Positions 1 through 8,470 are shown, counted from the stretch's first letter. The stretch is DNA of 64,000 nucleotides from Amycolatopsis methanolica 239 (GCF_000739085.1 NZ_CP009110.1:5084001-5148000); one strand, 5' to 3'. The notes: generated by a model not told the origin, from the letters alone. A program made the numbers and translations.

Positions 1-1305
1 CTCCTCGCGCAGGCAGCCGCGCCAAACCCCGGTGCCGTAAGCGAAATCGTCCGCGGCGCGGGCCAGCAGCCAGCGCAGCGGATCGATGTCCGGCCGGGTG
101 CGGGCCCAGTCGAGGAGGTGGCGCGCATAGGCCAGGGCGAGGACGCGACGACCGCGCCGGGACAGCGCCAGCAACGGGACCGCGGCCGGGCCCCACGCCC
201 CGGTGAGCGCATCGGCCAGGTACCGGCCCGCCGCGACGTGCCCGCGCAACGCGATGCCGAGTGCCTCCTTCGACGGCACGTCAAGGGGTTTCAGCTTGCG
301 CGGCAACAGGGCCGCGGTGCCGAGCCCGATCGCCACAGCGGTTTTCGGCCGCCCGGCGGCCAGCGCGAGCCAGGCCAGCGCGGTCCAGCCGGACACCCGG
401 ACCGGCGCGAGCGCCTGCCGCCCGTGGCGTTTCGCGAGCGGCGCGGCGGACGTGCCGTAGTCGTGGCGCTGCTTCAGCCAGGCGCGCCACGTCGTCCGCG
501 GCTCGTGCACCACTTCGGACTCCGGCTCGTAACGCACGGATCCGCCGGCGTCGACGAGGCGCCAGATCAGGTCGACGTCCTCGCCGAACCGCAGGTCCTC
601 GTCGAAGCCGTGGATCGCCTGCAGCGCCGAGGTTCGCACGACGAGCGCGGCGGTGGGCAGGTAGGTGATGCGGCCGCGCGGCCGGACCTGCGCCGGGGTG
701 GCGCCCATGTCCAAAGAGGACAGCAGCCGTTCGTACCGGGACAGCGTGCCGTCGCCAGGCGCGCTGCGCACCCGCGGCGCGACGGCCACCACGGCCGGGT
801 CCTCGAACTGCGCCAGCAGCGGCCCGAGCCAGCCCGGCTCGGGGCGGGTGTCGGCGTCGAGGAAGGCGACCAGCTCGGTGGTCACCTTGCGCCAGCCGGT
901 GTTGCGCGCCGCCGCCGGTCCACGTGCGACGGGGTGCCGGTCGACCGCGTGCGGCACCGGCACCGCCGACCCGTCGTCGACGACGAGCGTCTCGCGCACG
1001 TCGGTCAGGCGCGACAAGAGCCCGGTGAGGCGGTCCGCGTGGTCGCGGACCGGGACCACGACGGTGACGTCCTGCGGCGTGAGCTTCGCCTCGGGGTAGA
1101 TGGGGTGGACCATCCCGGCGAGGGTGAGCTTTTCCGCCAGCCGACGGTGGTGCGGTCTGTCGCCGACAGGTGTACCACTGGCCCACTGGGCGAACAGGCG
1201 CGCGCCGGTGGCGGACAGCTTGATGATCCGCAGCGGCGAGCCGCCGACGAGGACACGCCCGCCGGCGACGGCCTTGGTGGAGGGGTCCAAGCGCAGCACC
1301 GTCAT
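1..1305 (-). CDS. mftF: Mycofactocin glycosyltransferase MftF (3' end cut by window edge)
   Basis: Family 2 glycosyltransferase that adds glucose units to the mycofactocin core, the last committed step of cofactor maturation. The start ATG at 1305 overlaps the stop of the upstream SDR gene (ATGA). 435 codons are open to the left edge; the family is about 460-470 residues, so roughly 30 C-terminal residues are missing. The N-terminus has the short mycofactocin-type leader domain (MTVLRLDPSTKAV). A GT-A fold follows with VVPVRDHADRL, VVDDGS and the metal/sugar-nucleotide motif LDADTRP, then the acceptor-side RFGEDVDLIWR. The last visible residues, YGTGVWRGCLREE, match the expected tail. It is the last gene of the leftward mft operon within view. 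What is seen: the motifs and the linkage. What is inferred: the substrate, from the family and the cluster. Confidence 0.93.
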   Translation of the reverse strand, partial: MTVLRLDPSTKAVAGGRVLVGGSPLRIIKLSATGARLFAQWASGTPVGDRPHHRRLAEKLTLAGMVHPIYPEAKLTPQDVTVVVPVRDHADRLTGLLSRLTDVRETLVVDDGSAVPVPHAVDRHPVARGPAAARNTGWRKVTTELVAFLDADTRPEPGWLGPLLAQFEDPAVVAVAPRVRSAPGDGTLSRYERLLSSLDMGATPAQVRPRGRITYLPTAALVVRTSALQAIHGFDEDLRFGEDVDLIWRLVDAGGSVRYEPESEVVHEPRTTWRAWLKQRHDYGTSAAPLAKRHGRQALAPVRVSGWTALAWLALAAGRPKTAVAIGLGTAALLPRKLKPLDVPSKEALGIALRGHVAAGRYLADALTGAWGPAAVPLLALSRRGRRVLALAYARHLLDWARTRPDIDPLRWLLARAADDFAYGTGVWRGCLREE

Positions 1306-2087
1306 GCCGTGAAACCCCCGTCCGCGTGGACGACCGTGCCGGTGACGGCGCTCGCGTCCGGGCCGCACAGCCAGCAGACCGCGGCCGCCACCTCCTCGGG
1401 TTCGAGCAGCCGCTCGGCGAGCTGGTGCTGGGCGAACTCCTCGACGTCGTCCAGGTCGTAGAGCGCGGCGGTGGCCTGCAGCATCGGCGTCCGGGTGGAG
1501 CCGGGTGAGACGGCCGTCGCGGTGACGCCGGTGCCGCGCAGGTCCGTCGCGAGGCCGCGGATGAGCCCGACGACCGCGTGCTTGGCGGCGTTGTATCCGG
1601 CCAGCCGCCAGAGCCCGGTGTGCGCGGCGGCCGAGGCGAGGGCGACGAACCGTCCGGTGCGCGGCTGCGGGCGGCGCAGCAGGGCGGGCACCGCGGCGCG
1701 GGCGAGGTGGAAGACGCCGTCCACACCGGCGCCGAACAACGATTCCCACTCGGAATCGGTGGTCTCCCAGAGCGGCCGCCCGCCCGCCATGACCGCCGCG
1801 GCGGCGACAGCGGCGTCCAGCCCGCCGAACTCACGCTCGGCGACGGCGACGGCCTCGTCGAGGGCCCGCTGGTCACGTACGTCGGCGCCGAAGTCGAGCA
1901 CCTGGCCCGGCCACTTCGCGGCGACCTCGGCGAGCTGCTCCCGCCGCGCCAGCGGGTAACCCACCTCCGGGTCGTCGTCGGCGACGTCCACGGCGACGAC
2001 GCGCCAGCCCTCGCCCGCGAGCCGGTGCACGACGGCCGCCCCGATCCCCCGACCGGCTCCCGTCACGAGGGCGACGCGGGGGGTCAC
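1302..2087 (-). CDS. Mycofactocin-coupled SDR family oxidoreductase
   Basis: Short-chain dehydrogenase of 261 residues. TGAGRGIG at residues 9-16 binds NAD(P), and the catalytic Tyr-Lys pair lies in AGYNAAKHAVVGL. The usual NNAG motif is replaced by AAAAVMAGGRPLW, which is characteristic of the mycofactocin-coupled SDR subfamily; these proteins hold NAD(H) tightly and pass electrons to mycofactocin. The start is GTG at 2087 because GGAG sits 8 bases upstream and the conserved sequence begins immediately (VTPRVALVTGAG). It overlaps mftF by 4 bases and is separated from the oxidoreductase upstream by a 292-bp C-rich gap, the only large gap in the cluster. The natural alcohol substrate cannot be read from the sequence. 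Confidence 0.9.
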   Translation of the reverse strand: MTPRVALVTGAGRGIGAAVVHRLAGEGWRVVAVDVADDDPEVGYPLARREQLAEVAAKWPGQVLDFGADVRDQRALDEAVAVAEREFGGLDAAVAAAAVMAGGRPLWETTDSEWESLFGAGVDGVFHLARAAVPALLRRPQPRTGRFVALASAAAHTGLWRLAGYNAAKHAVVGLIRGLATDLRGTGVTATAVSPGSTRTPMLQATAALYDLDDVEEFAQHQLAERLLEPEEVAAAVCWLCGPDASAVTGTVVHADGGFTA

Positions 2088-2379
2088 GTGATCATCTCCA
2101 CGAGCGGAGCCTGCCAGCTGCCCGCTCACGACGACACCACCCACCCGGTGACAACCCGGCCGCGAGCGGCCACCCGAGTGGCCGTGGCGTGCTGCGGCGC
2201 CGCGCCGACCGCCCGCCCACGAGCCGCCCCTCGACCAGCCGCACCGGCCACAAGGACAGCGCACACCCGGCGACCCTGCCCAGCGGCCCCATCCCCCACA
2301 GCACTCACCCACCGCGGTGCCGCGTGCGGCACCGCGCCGACTGTCCGTCCGCGGGCCGCCCCTCGACCAGCCACGCCGC
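2088..2379. repeat. C-rich intergenic gap with an imperfect 60-bp direct repeat
   Basis: Non-coding gap inside the mft operon. Bases 2194-2253 and 2326-2385 form an imperfect direct repeat of about 60 bp with a starting offset of 132 bp. It includes an identical 18-base block (GCCGCCCCTCGACCAGCC). The second copy runs into the last codons of the upstream oxidoreductase. The plus strand is strongly C-rich and nearly free of G runs. No promoter or rho-independent terminator is evident. Confidence 0.6.
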
Positions 2380-4305
2380 TCACAACGCCACCCCCGCTCG
2401 ATGGCCCTCCACCACCGCCGCGTGCGCGCGTCTCGGGGTCACGCAGTCGCCGGCGCGCAGGACCGGGAACGGCGCCTCCCGCAGCGCGTGCCACAGCCCG
2501 TCCTCCGGTTCCTGGTGCGTCGCGCACACCACCCAGTCGCAGCGGACCTCCGTGGTCTCGCCGGTCGTGTGCTTCAACATCCGCAACGCCACGCCCCCAT
2601 CCTCCGTCGCCGCGGCGCCGAGCACCATCTCGTCCGTCCGCTCCGCGATCCCGAGCGCGTGCGCCCGCCGCCCGAACAGCTCCCGGTCCAGCGTCAGCCC
2701 CAGGTCCTGCCCGACGACCATCCCGGGCGTCGACAACGTCACCCGGCAGCCCCGCCGCGCCAGCAGCTCCGCCACCGACGTCGCCGGGTGGAAGCCGACC
2801 TCGTCGATCACCACCACCGCGCCGGACGGCGAGACACCGCCCAGCACCTCCCGCGCGTGCACCACCCGCGGCAGGACCGCCCACTCCGGTAGCACCGGCC
2901 GGGCGCCCGTCGCCAGCACCACGGCATCCGGCGCCTCGTCCAGCAGAAACGAAGCCGTCACCGCAACACCGGTCGCCAAGTCGACACCGGCGTCACGGCA
3001 CTCGGTCAGCAGGTTCCGCACCAGGTCACCCAGCTCGCCCCGGCCCGGCGCGGTCGCGGCCAGCGCGATCTGCCCGCCCACCTCGCCGCGCTCGAACACC
3101 GTCACCCGGTGCCCCCGGCCGGCCGCAGTCGCCGCGGCCTGCAGCCCGGCCGGGCCGGCACCGACGACCAGCACCCGCTTGGGGCGCGGCCCGGGCGGCG
3201 GCAGCGGCACCGCCTCCCGCCCGGCACGCGGGTTCTCCACGCACCCGAGCCACCGGTTGAGACCCATCCGCCCGACGCACTCCTGGTTGCAGGACAGGCA
3301 GGTCCGCACCTCCCGCCCGGCCCGCGCCTTCGCCGCGAACGACGGGTCGGCGATCTGCCCGCGCACCACGCCGACGAGGTCGCACCGCCCCTCGGCCAGC
3401 GCGCGCTCGGCCTCCTCCGGCGACTTGATCCGCCCGATGCCCACCACTGGCACCCCCGCCGCGCGCCGCAACGCTTCAGACACCGGCAACGCATACCCCC
3501 GCGGGACCGCCATCGACGGTTCGACCATGTACAGCGTCGAGGTCGCGACTCCGATCGAGGTGTTCAGGTAGTCGATGTCCGGCGAGATCATCCGTGCCAC
3601 CTCGGCCGCCTCGGCCGGCGTGATGCCGCCCTCGACCAGGTCGTCGCCGGAGAGCCGCACCCCCAGCGCACGCTCGGGGCCGATCGCCGCGCGCACCGCC
3701 GCGACCACCTCCCGCAGGAACCGCGCGCGGTTGGGCAGCGGGCCGCCGTAGTCGTCGGTCCGCAGGTTCGCCGCGGGCGCCAGGAACCCGCGCAGCAGCG
3801 ACGACTGCGAGCACTGGATCTCCACGCCGTCGAACCCGCCTTCGGCGCAGTGCCGCGCGACCCGCCCGTACCCGGCGACCACCTCGGCGATCTCCGCGAC
3901 GGTCATCGCCTTGGGCACCTCGCGGAACAGCGGGTCCGGCACCGGGGACGGCGCCCACACCGCCCGCCGCGAGTACATCGACGACGCCTGCCCGCCGTTG
4001 TGGTTGAGCTGCGCGAAGATCGGCACCCCGTGCGCGTGCACGGCGCTGGTGATGCGGCGGTAACCGGGCACGACCTCCGGCCGGTACCCGTGGATCACCT
4101 TCTCGTAGGGCCAGTCCGAGGGGTGCACGACGTGCTCCTCGGAGATGATCAGCCCGGCGCCGCCCGCGGCCCGCGCGGCGTAGTAGGCCGCGTGCTGCTC
4201 GGTGGGCAGGTTGCCGGTGGCGTAGTTGGTCAGGTGCGCGGCGAACACGATCCGGTTGCGCACCTCGACCGGCCCCAGCCGCAACGGTTCGAACAGCAGG
4301 CTCAC
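2380..4305 (-). CDS. Mycofactocin system FadH/OYE family oxidoreductase 2
   Basis: A 641-residue enzyme built like 2,4-dienoyl-CoA reductase. An FMN-binding Old-Yellow-Enzyme TIM barrel (about residues 1-330) is followed by a [4Fe-4S] motif with Cys at 336, 339, 343 and 355, then a dinucleotide domain starting at VLVVGAGPAGLQAA (residues 378-391). Barrel marks include FAAHLTNYA near the N-terminus, QLNHNGGQ (99-106) and VVGIGRIK. The ATG at 4305 overlaps the preceding gene by 4 bases, so the two oxidoreductases are translationally coupled. Their location between mftC and the mft SDR matches the two OYE-type families known only from mycofactocin clusters. Likely role: flavin/Fe-S electron transfer with mycofactocin or reduction of an enone or enoyl substrate. 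The substrate is unknown. Confidence 0.88.
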   Translation of the reverse strand: MSLLFEPLRLGPVEVRNRIVFAAHLTNYATGNLPTEQHAAYYAARAAGGAGLIISEEHVVHPSDWPYEKVIHGYRPEVVPGYRRITSAVHAHGVPIFAQLNHNGGQASSMYSRRAVWAPSPVPDPLFREVPKAMTVAEIAEVVAGYGRVARHCAEGGFDGVEIQCSQSSLLRGFLAPAANLRTDDYGGPLPNRARFLREVVAAVRAAIGPERALGVRLSGDDLVEGGITPAEAAEVARMISPDIDYLNTSIGVATSTLYMVEPSMAVPRGYALPVSEALRRAAGVPVVGIGRIKSPEEAERALAEGRCDLVGVVRGQIADPSFAAKARAGREVRTCLSCNQECVGRMGLNRWLGCVENPRAGREAVPLPPPGPRPKRVLVVGAGPAGLQAAATAAGRGHRVTVFERGEVGGQIALAATAPGRGELGDLVRNLLTECRDAGVDLATGVAVTASFLLDEAPDAVVLATGARPVLPEWAVLPRVVHAREVLGGVSPSGAVVVIDEVGFHPATSVAELLARRGCRVTLSTPGMVVGQDLGLTLDRELFGRRAHALGIAERTDEMVLGAAATEDGGVALRMLKHTTGETTEVRCDWVVCATHQEPEDGLWHALREAPFPVLRAGDCVTPRRAHAAVVEGHRAGVAL

Positions 4306-6110
4306 AACGCCACCGCCGCGCGACGGCCGTCCAGCACGGCCTCGTGGATCGTCCGGGGCGCCACCGCGTCACCGACCGCGGCCCCGGGCAGCGCGGCCTC
4401 CGGCAGCCGATGTCCACAGTGGACCACGGTGGCGCACGGCAGCTCCCGGCACTCCCCGGTGAGCACGTCCTCCACCACCACGTGGTCCCGCCGCGCCACC
4501 CGCAGGCGCGATCGCTTCGCCAGCTCCACCCCGGCCCGCTGCAGGCGCGCGTTCACCGCGGCGACGTCCCGCACCTGGGTCGCGATCACCGGATCCGGGC
4601 TGACGATCGTCACCGAGCGCCCGGCGGCCAGCAACTCGGCGGCCCCCGCGCCGGTCCAGTCGCCGAGCGGGTCGTGCACCACGACCGGCCCGTCCGGCAG
4701 CTCGGCGCCACCCAGCACGGCGGTGACGTCGAGCACCCGGCCGCCCTCGACGGAGTAGTCCCGCGGGCCGGGCCTGCTACCGGTCGCCACGACCACCGGC
4801 CGCCCGTCCGCCGCGACGGCCTCCACGCCGGTCGTGATCCGCACGCCCAGCCGCCGGACCTCGGCCTCCAGCCAGTCCACGAGCCGCGCCAGCCGGTCCC
4901 GCCCGGGAAGCCGCGCCGCGACGCGCGCCATCCCGCCGAGGCGGTCGTCGCGCTCGGTCAGCTCGACGTCGAAACCCCGTAGGGCGAGCACCCGCGCGGC
5001 TTCCAGCCCGGCCGGGCCGCCGCCGGCCACCAGCACCTCCCCGGAACCCGGGCGCGGCAGCGGATCCTCGGTCTCGTGCCCGCTGCGCGGCTCGCCGATG
5101 CAGCTAACGACCGGGTTCCGCGAGTCCCGCACCCGGCACTTCTGGTTGCACAGCACACACGGCCGCGGTCGCGTCCCGGCCCGCACGTGGCGCACCAGGT
5201 CCGGATCGGCGATCTGCGCGCGGGTCATCTCGACCAGCCCGGCGAAGTCCAGCGCCCACTCCGCGAGCGCCGGATCCACCACACTGCCCTGCAACACCGT
5301 CAAGGCGCGCCCGGAAAACGCCCGGCACAGGTCGACGTTGAAGCCCGGTTCGGTGCGTGCGTCCGGCCGGGCGTCGGCGAACGCGGAACCCCGCACCGGC
5401 ACCAGGTAGTCGATCCCGGCGGGCACGGGCGCGGTCTCCGGCGTGATCCCGCCCCACGGCGCACCTTCGTCGCACGCCAGCCGCAGCCCGAGGATGCGGT
5501 CCCCGATCGCCTCCCGAACGGCGGCGACTACCCCACGCAGCAGCATTCCCCGGTCGCCGTAGGCGTCCGTGCGCCGGTTGGTCAGCCCGGAACAGAACTG
5601 CCGCAGCAGCGAATACTGCCCGGCATCGATCTCCACACCGTCCACACCGGACTCGGCGGCGAGCGCCGCCGCGGCGCGGAACCCGGCGATCAGCTCCGCG
5701 ATCTCCGGAGCCTCCATCTCCATCGGCAGTTCACGGCTCACCGGGTCCGGCACGCGCGACGGCGCCCACAACGCGGACTGGTGGTAGGCCGACGAACCCT
5801 GCCCACCGGCATGCCCGAGCGAGGCGACCACGACCGTCCCGTGTGGACGGCACGCGTCCACGATGGACGCCCACCCCGGACCGCACTCCGCGGCCAGCGG
5901 CGCGCGCTCGTACGGCCAGTCGGAGGGGTGCACGCTCGCCGTCTCGGTGACGACGATCCCGGCGCCGCCCTCGGCCCGCCGCCGGTAGTAGGCGACGTGC
6001 CGCTCGGCGAGCGCCCGCCCCCGAGCCAGGTTCGTTTCGTGCGGACCGAAGAGGACCCGGCTCGGGGCGGTGCCGCCGCCGACCCGGACGGGGCCGGCGA
6101 GCCTGCTCAT
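4302..6110 (-). CDS. Mycofactocin system FadH/OYE family oxidoreductase 1
   Basis: A 602-residue paralogue of the next gene with the same order: OYE barrel (about 1-315), [4Fe-4S] cysteines 318, 321, 325 and 337 (CVLCNQKC plus VVSC), and an NAD(P)/FAD domain with VAGGGPAGLEAAR (361-373). Its barrel is shorter and more diverged, and the region corresponding to YLNTS in the paralogue is replaced. One copy may therefore have lost or changed the ancestral substrate site. The ATG at 6110 overlaps the mftC stop (ATGA), and its stop overlaps the next start in the same way. It occupies the position held by mftD in mycobacterial clusters, so it may perform an analogous electron-transfer role. That is an inference. 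Confidence 0.88.
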   Translation of the reverse strand: MSRLAGPVRVGGGTAPSRVLFGPHETNLARGRALAERHVAYYRRRAEGGAGIVVTETASVHPSDWPYERAPLAAECGPGWASIVDACRPHGTVVVASLGHAGGQGSSAYHQSALWAPSRVPDPVSRELPMEMEAPEIAELIAGFRAAAALAAESGVDGVEIDAGQYSLLRQFCSGLTNRRTDAYGDRGMLLRGVVAAVREAIGDRILGLRLACDEGAPWGGITPETAPVPAGIDYLVPVRGSAFADARPDARTEPGFNVDLCRAFSGRALTVLQGSVVDPALAEWALDFAGLVEMTRAQIADPDLVRHVRAGTRPRPCVLCNQKCRVRDSRNPVVSCIGEPRSGHETEDPLPRPGSGEVLVAGGGPAGLEAARVLALRGFDVELTERDDRLGGMARVAARLPGRDRLARLVDWLEAEVRRLGVRITTGVEAVAADGRPVVVATGSRPGPRDYSVEGGRVLDVTAVLGGAELPDGPVVVHDPLGDWTGAGAAELLAAGRSVTIVSPDPVIATQVRDVAAVNARLQRAGVELAKRSRLRVARRDHVVVEDVLTGECRELPCATVVHCGHRLPEAALPGAAVGDAVAPRTIHEAVLDGRRAAVAL

Positions 6111-7315
6111 CGTCCTGGCTGGAACCCCGCGAGCGGGCTGGTGTCGCAGGCCCGGTCGGGCCGGACGCTGCCCTCGGGCGGGCCGAACCCGATGCTGACC
6201 GGCACCTTGCTGGTCTTGCGGCTCTGGCGGGTCTTGCGGTGCGAGTGGTCGATGTGCGACCGCGGCGCCCCGCTGACCCCGGCCAGCGCCAGTTCCCCGT
6301 GCCCCTTCACGCATTCCGGATCGGGACCGTCCAGCGGGAGGCCGGTGAAGAACTTCGCCGCCATGCACCCGCCCTGGCAGGCGTCGTAGGCCGAACAGGA
6401 CGTGCATGCGCCACCGGCCTGCGGGCCGCGCAGCCGCTCGAACAGCTCGGAGGTGTTCCACACGCCGGCGAACCCGCCCTCGTCGCGGACGTTGCCCGCG
6501 AGGAACTCCTCGTGGATCGCGAACGGGCAGGCGTAGACGTCGCCGACCGGGTCGATCAGGCACACCACCCGGCCCGCGCCGCACAGGTTCAGGCCCGGCA
6601 GCGGGTCCGACCCGAGCGCGTTGAGATGGAAGAACGAGTCGCCGGTGAGGACCTTCTCGCCGTTGGCGATCAGCCAGTCGTAGAGCTGCAGCTGCTGTTC
6701 GGCGGTCGGGTGCAGCTCGTCCCAGGTGTCCGCGCCGCGGCCGGACGGGCGCAGCCGCGTGATGCGCAGCTGGGCGCCGTAGGTGTCGGCGATGGCCTTG
6801 AACTCGTCGAGCTGGCCGACGTTGTGCCGGGTCATCACGACGGAGAGCTTGAAGTCGCGGAACCCGGCGTCCTTCAGGTTCCGCATCGCCCGGATCGCGG
6901 TGTCGTAGGAACCCGGGCCGCGGACGTAGTCGTTGACCTCGGCGGTCGCACCGTCCAGGGAGATCTGCACGTCCACGTAGTCGGTGGCGGCGAGCCACCG
7001 CGCCCGCTCCGGGGTGAGCTTCACGCCGTTGGTGGAGAACTTCACGCCCACCTGGTGGTCCACCGCGTACTCGACGAGTTCCCAGAAGTCGGCGCGGACG
7101 GTGGGCTCGCCGCCGCCGATGTTGACGTAGAAGACCTGCATGCGCTGCAGCTCGTCGATGACGGCCTTGCACTCCGCGGTGCTCAGCTCCCGCGGGTCAC
7201 GGCGGCCCGACGAGGACAGGCAGTGCACGCACGAGAGGTTGCAGGCGTAGGTCAGTTCCCAGGTCAGGCAGATGGGCGAGTTCAGCCCCTGCTTGAAGTG
7301 TTCGACGAGCTTCAT
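6107..7315 (-). CDS. mftC: Mycofactocin radical SAM maturase MftC
   Basis: Radical SAM peptide maturase that uses the C-terminal Val-Tyr of MftA to make the mycofactocin core: oxidative decarboxylation of Tyr, then a C-C crosslink to Val. 402 residues. The SAM cluster motif is CNLSCVHC (Cys 25, 29 and 32). NIGGGEPTVR is the SAM-binding GGE region. A SPASM domain with CGAGRVVC, YACPF and CTSCSAYDACQGGC follows and binds auxiliary Fe-S clusters. The C-terminal 60 residues (basic, SHRKTRQSRKTSK) look like the normal family tail. The start at 7315 has GAAGGG 7 bases upstream. It lies 20 bp after mftB and overlaps the next gene by 4 bases. Confidence 0.97.
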   Translation of the reverse strand: MKLVEHFKQGLNSPICLTWELTYACNLSCVHCLSSSGRRDPRELSTAECKAVIDELQRMQVFYVNIGGGEPTVRADFWELVEYAVDHQVGVKFSTNGVKLTPERARWLAATDYVDVQISLDGATAEVNDYVRGPGSYDTAIRAMRNLKDAGFRDFKLSVVMTRHNVGQLDEFKAIADTYGAQLRITRLRPSGRGADTWDELHPTAEQQLQLYDWLIANGEKVLTGDSFFHLNALGSDPLPGLNLCGAGRVVCLIDPVGDVYACPFAIHEEFLAGNVRDEGGFAGVWNTSELFERLRGPQAGGACTSCSAYDACQGGCMAAKFFTGLPLDGPDPECVKGHGELALAGVSGAPRSHIDHSHRKTRQSRKTSKVPVSIGFGPPEGSVRPDRACDTSPLAGFQPGR

Positions 7316-7335
7316 CGCACGCCCTTCTCAGTGGT

Positions 7336-7617
7336 TCAGCGCGGTTCGATCGTGCCGTTCTCGGCGAGTCCGGCCAGCGCCTTCAGGTAGGCCGGGCGCT
7401 GGTCGCCGGGGACGCCGGCGGCGTCGAGGGTGGTGTGCACGTCGGGCTGGTCCCCGAGCGTGCGCACCACCTCGACCAGGATCTTCGTCTTCAGGAACGA
7501 AAGCCTCCGGGTGCCGAAGTCGTAGGCGAGCGCCCCGAACGGTTCCGGTCGCAACGCGACGCGGGGGGAGCACCGGTAGGCCTGGTCCGGATCGAACACG
7601 GTCAGTAGACGCCGCAC
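7336..7617 (-). CDS. mftB: Mycofactocin precursor-recognition chaperone MftB
   Basis: 93-residue RiPP recognition element that binds the MftA leader and presents it to MftC. The segment RPEPFGALAYDFGTRRLSFL is the conserved core of the family, and the length is typical. The gene overlaps the 3' end of mftA by 16 bases in another frame. The ATG at 7617 gives MRRLLTVFDPDQAY; a later start is possible, but FDPDQAY is conserved and needs at least this much leader. Translational coupling to mftA is likely. Confidence 0.93.
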   Translation of the reverse strand: MRRLLTVFDPDQAYRCSPRVALRPEPFGALAYDFGTRRLSFLKTKILVEVVRTLGDQPDVHTTLDAAGVPGDQRPAYLKALAGLAENGTIEPR

Positions 7618-7706
7618 ATGCCGTCGATGGAGACCTCTTCCACGAGCAGGTCCTCCTCGACGAGCGAGTCTTCCACGGCGGGGGCGACGTTCTTGGCCTC
7701 GGACAT
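7602..7706 (-). CDS. mftA: Mycofactocin precursor peptide MftA
   Basis: 34-residue ribosomal precursor whose C-terminus ends in the invariant IDGMCGVY; the final Val-Tyr becomes the cofactor core. The acidic leader (VEDSLVEEDLLVEEVS) is the part bound by MftB. The start ATG at 7706 is preceded by GAAGGGAG at ideal spacing. The gene is only 105 bp and is easily missed because a longer in-frame reading runs upstream of it. It is the first gene of the leftward mft operon, 84 bp from the divergent mftR. Confidence 0.97.
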   Translation of the reverse strand: MSEAKNVAPAVEDSLVEEDLLVEEVSIDGMCGVY

Positions 7707-7764
7707 GGGATGCTCCCTTCGGCGATGGGCCGCTCCGGTGCGGCCGCGCTTCTCGGACAATAAT

Positions 7765-7777
7765 GGCACCGAGTGCC
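7765..7777. promoter_or_regulatory. Inverted repeat in the mftA-mftR divergent promoter region
   Basis: GGCAC-CGA-GTGCC, a perfect 5-bp inverted repeat with a 3-base spacer. It lies beside the only A/T-rich stretch (ACAATAATGG) of the 84-bp gap. Its location suggests a binding site for MftR controlling both arms. Short arms make chance occurrence possible. Confidence 0.4.
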
Positions 7778-7790
7778 GAATGGAAGAGGG

Positions 7791-8402
7791 ATGACCGAAA
7801 AGGCGGATCCGGCCCCCCGGGCGGGACGCAAGCCGATCACGTCGCGCGCCGAAGTCGAGCACGTGGCGTTCGAACTGTTCGCCAGCCGCGGGTTCGACCG
7901 CACGACGATCGACGACATCGCGAAGGCCGCAGGCATCGGGCGGCGCACGTTCTTCCGCTACTTCCCGTCGAAGAACGACATCGCCTGGGGCGACTTCGAC
8001 GGCCAGCTGGACAAGATGCGCAAGCGCCTCGCGTCCTACCCGCCGGACCGCCCGCTGCCCGGCGTGCTGAGGGAGGCGCTGGTGGACTTCAACCGGGTCG
8101 ACCCGTCCGAGGCGGTGTGGCACCGGCAGCGGATGGAGCTGATCCTGACCACGCCGGCGCTGCAGGCCCACTCGACGCTGCGGTACGCGGACTGGCGGCA
8201 GGTGATCGCGGAATTCGTCGCGGGACGACTCGGGGTGGCCGCCTCGGCGCTCGCCCCGCAGACCGTGGCCTACACCGCGCTGGGCATCGCGCTGGCCGCG
8301 TACGAGCAGTGGCTGCGCGACCCGCGCGCCGACCTCGCCGAGCTGATGGCCGCCGGGGTGGACCAGCTGACCGAGACGCTGGTGCCCGGGGCGCGCTCAT
8401 AG
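7791..8402 (+). CDS. mftR: Mycofactocin TetR-family regulator MftR
   Basis: TetR repressor of about 203 residues. The N-terminal helix-turn-helix is clear: FASRGFDRTTIDDIAKAAG then GRRTFFRYFPSKNDI, the FFRYF signature of this family. The C-terminal helical half is the ligand domain; characterised mycobacterial MftR responds to long-chain acyl-CoA. The ATG at 7791 is preferred, with GGAAGAGG just upstream; an in-frame GTG lies at 7773. It is divergent from mftA and so is expected to control the mft operon. Confidence 0.9.
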   Translation: MTEKADPAPRAGRKPITSRAEVEHVAFELFASRGFDRTTIDDIAKAAGIGRRTFFRYFPSKNDIAWGDFDGQLDKMRKRLASYPPDRPLPGVLREALVDFNRVDPSEAVWHRQRMELILTTPALQAHSTLRYADWRQVIAEFVAGRLGVAASALAPQTVAYTALGIALAAYEQWLRDPRADLAELMAAGVDQLTETLVPGARS

Positions 8403-8419
8403 GCGCCGGCCCGGGGACT

Positions 8420-8469
8420 GCAGAACTCGCGCTCGGGGGCGTGAGTTCTGCGTTCAGGGGTGTGAGTTC
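8420..8469. repeat. Hairpin and repeated GTGAGTTC units between convergent genes
   Basis: GCAGAACTC (8420-8428) pairs perfectly with GAGTTCTGC (8443-8451), leaving a 14-base GC-rich loop. GTGAGTTC recurs at 8441-8448 and 8462-8469, a 21-bp step. The element fills the 68-bp gap between the stops of mftR and the Nudix gene. It could be a bidirectional terminator or a copy of a dispersed intergenic repeat. Confidence 0.5.
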
Positions 8470-8470
8470 C

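Noticed and set aside
118-1461. 447-residue plus-strand frame at the left edge
   Set aside because: It is antisense to mftF, whose glycosyltransferase motifs are complete on the minus strand.
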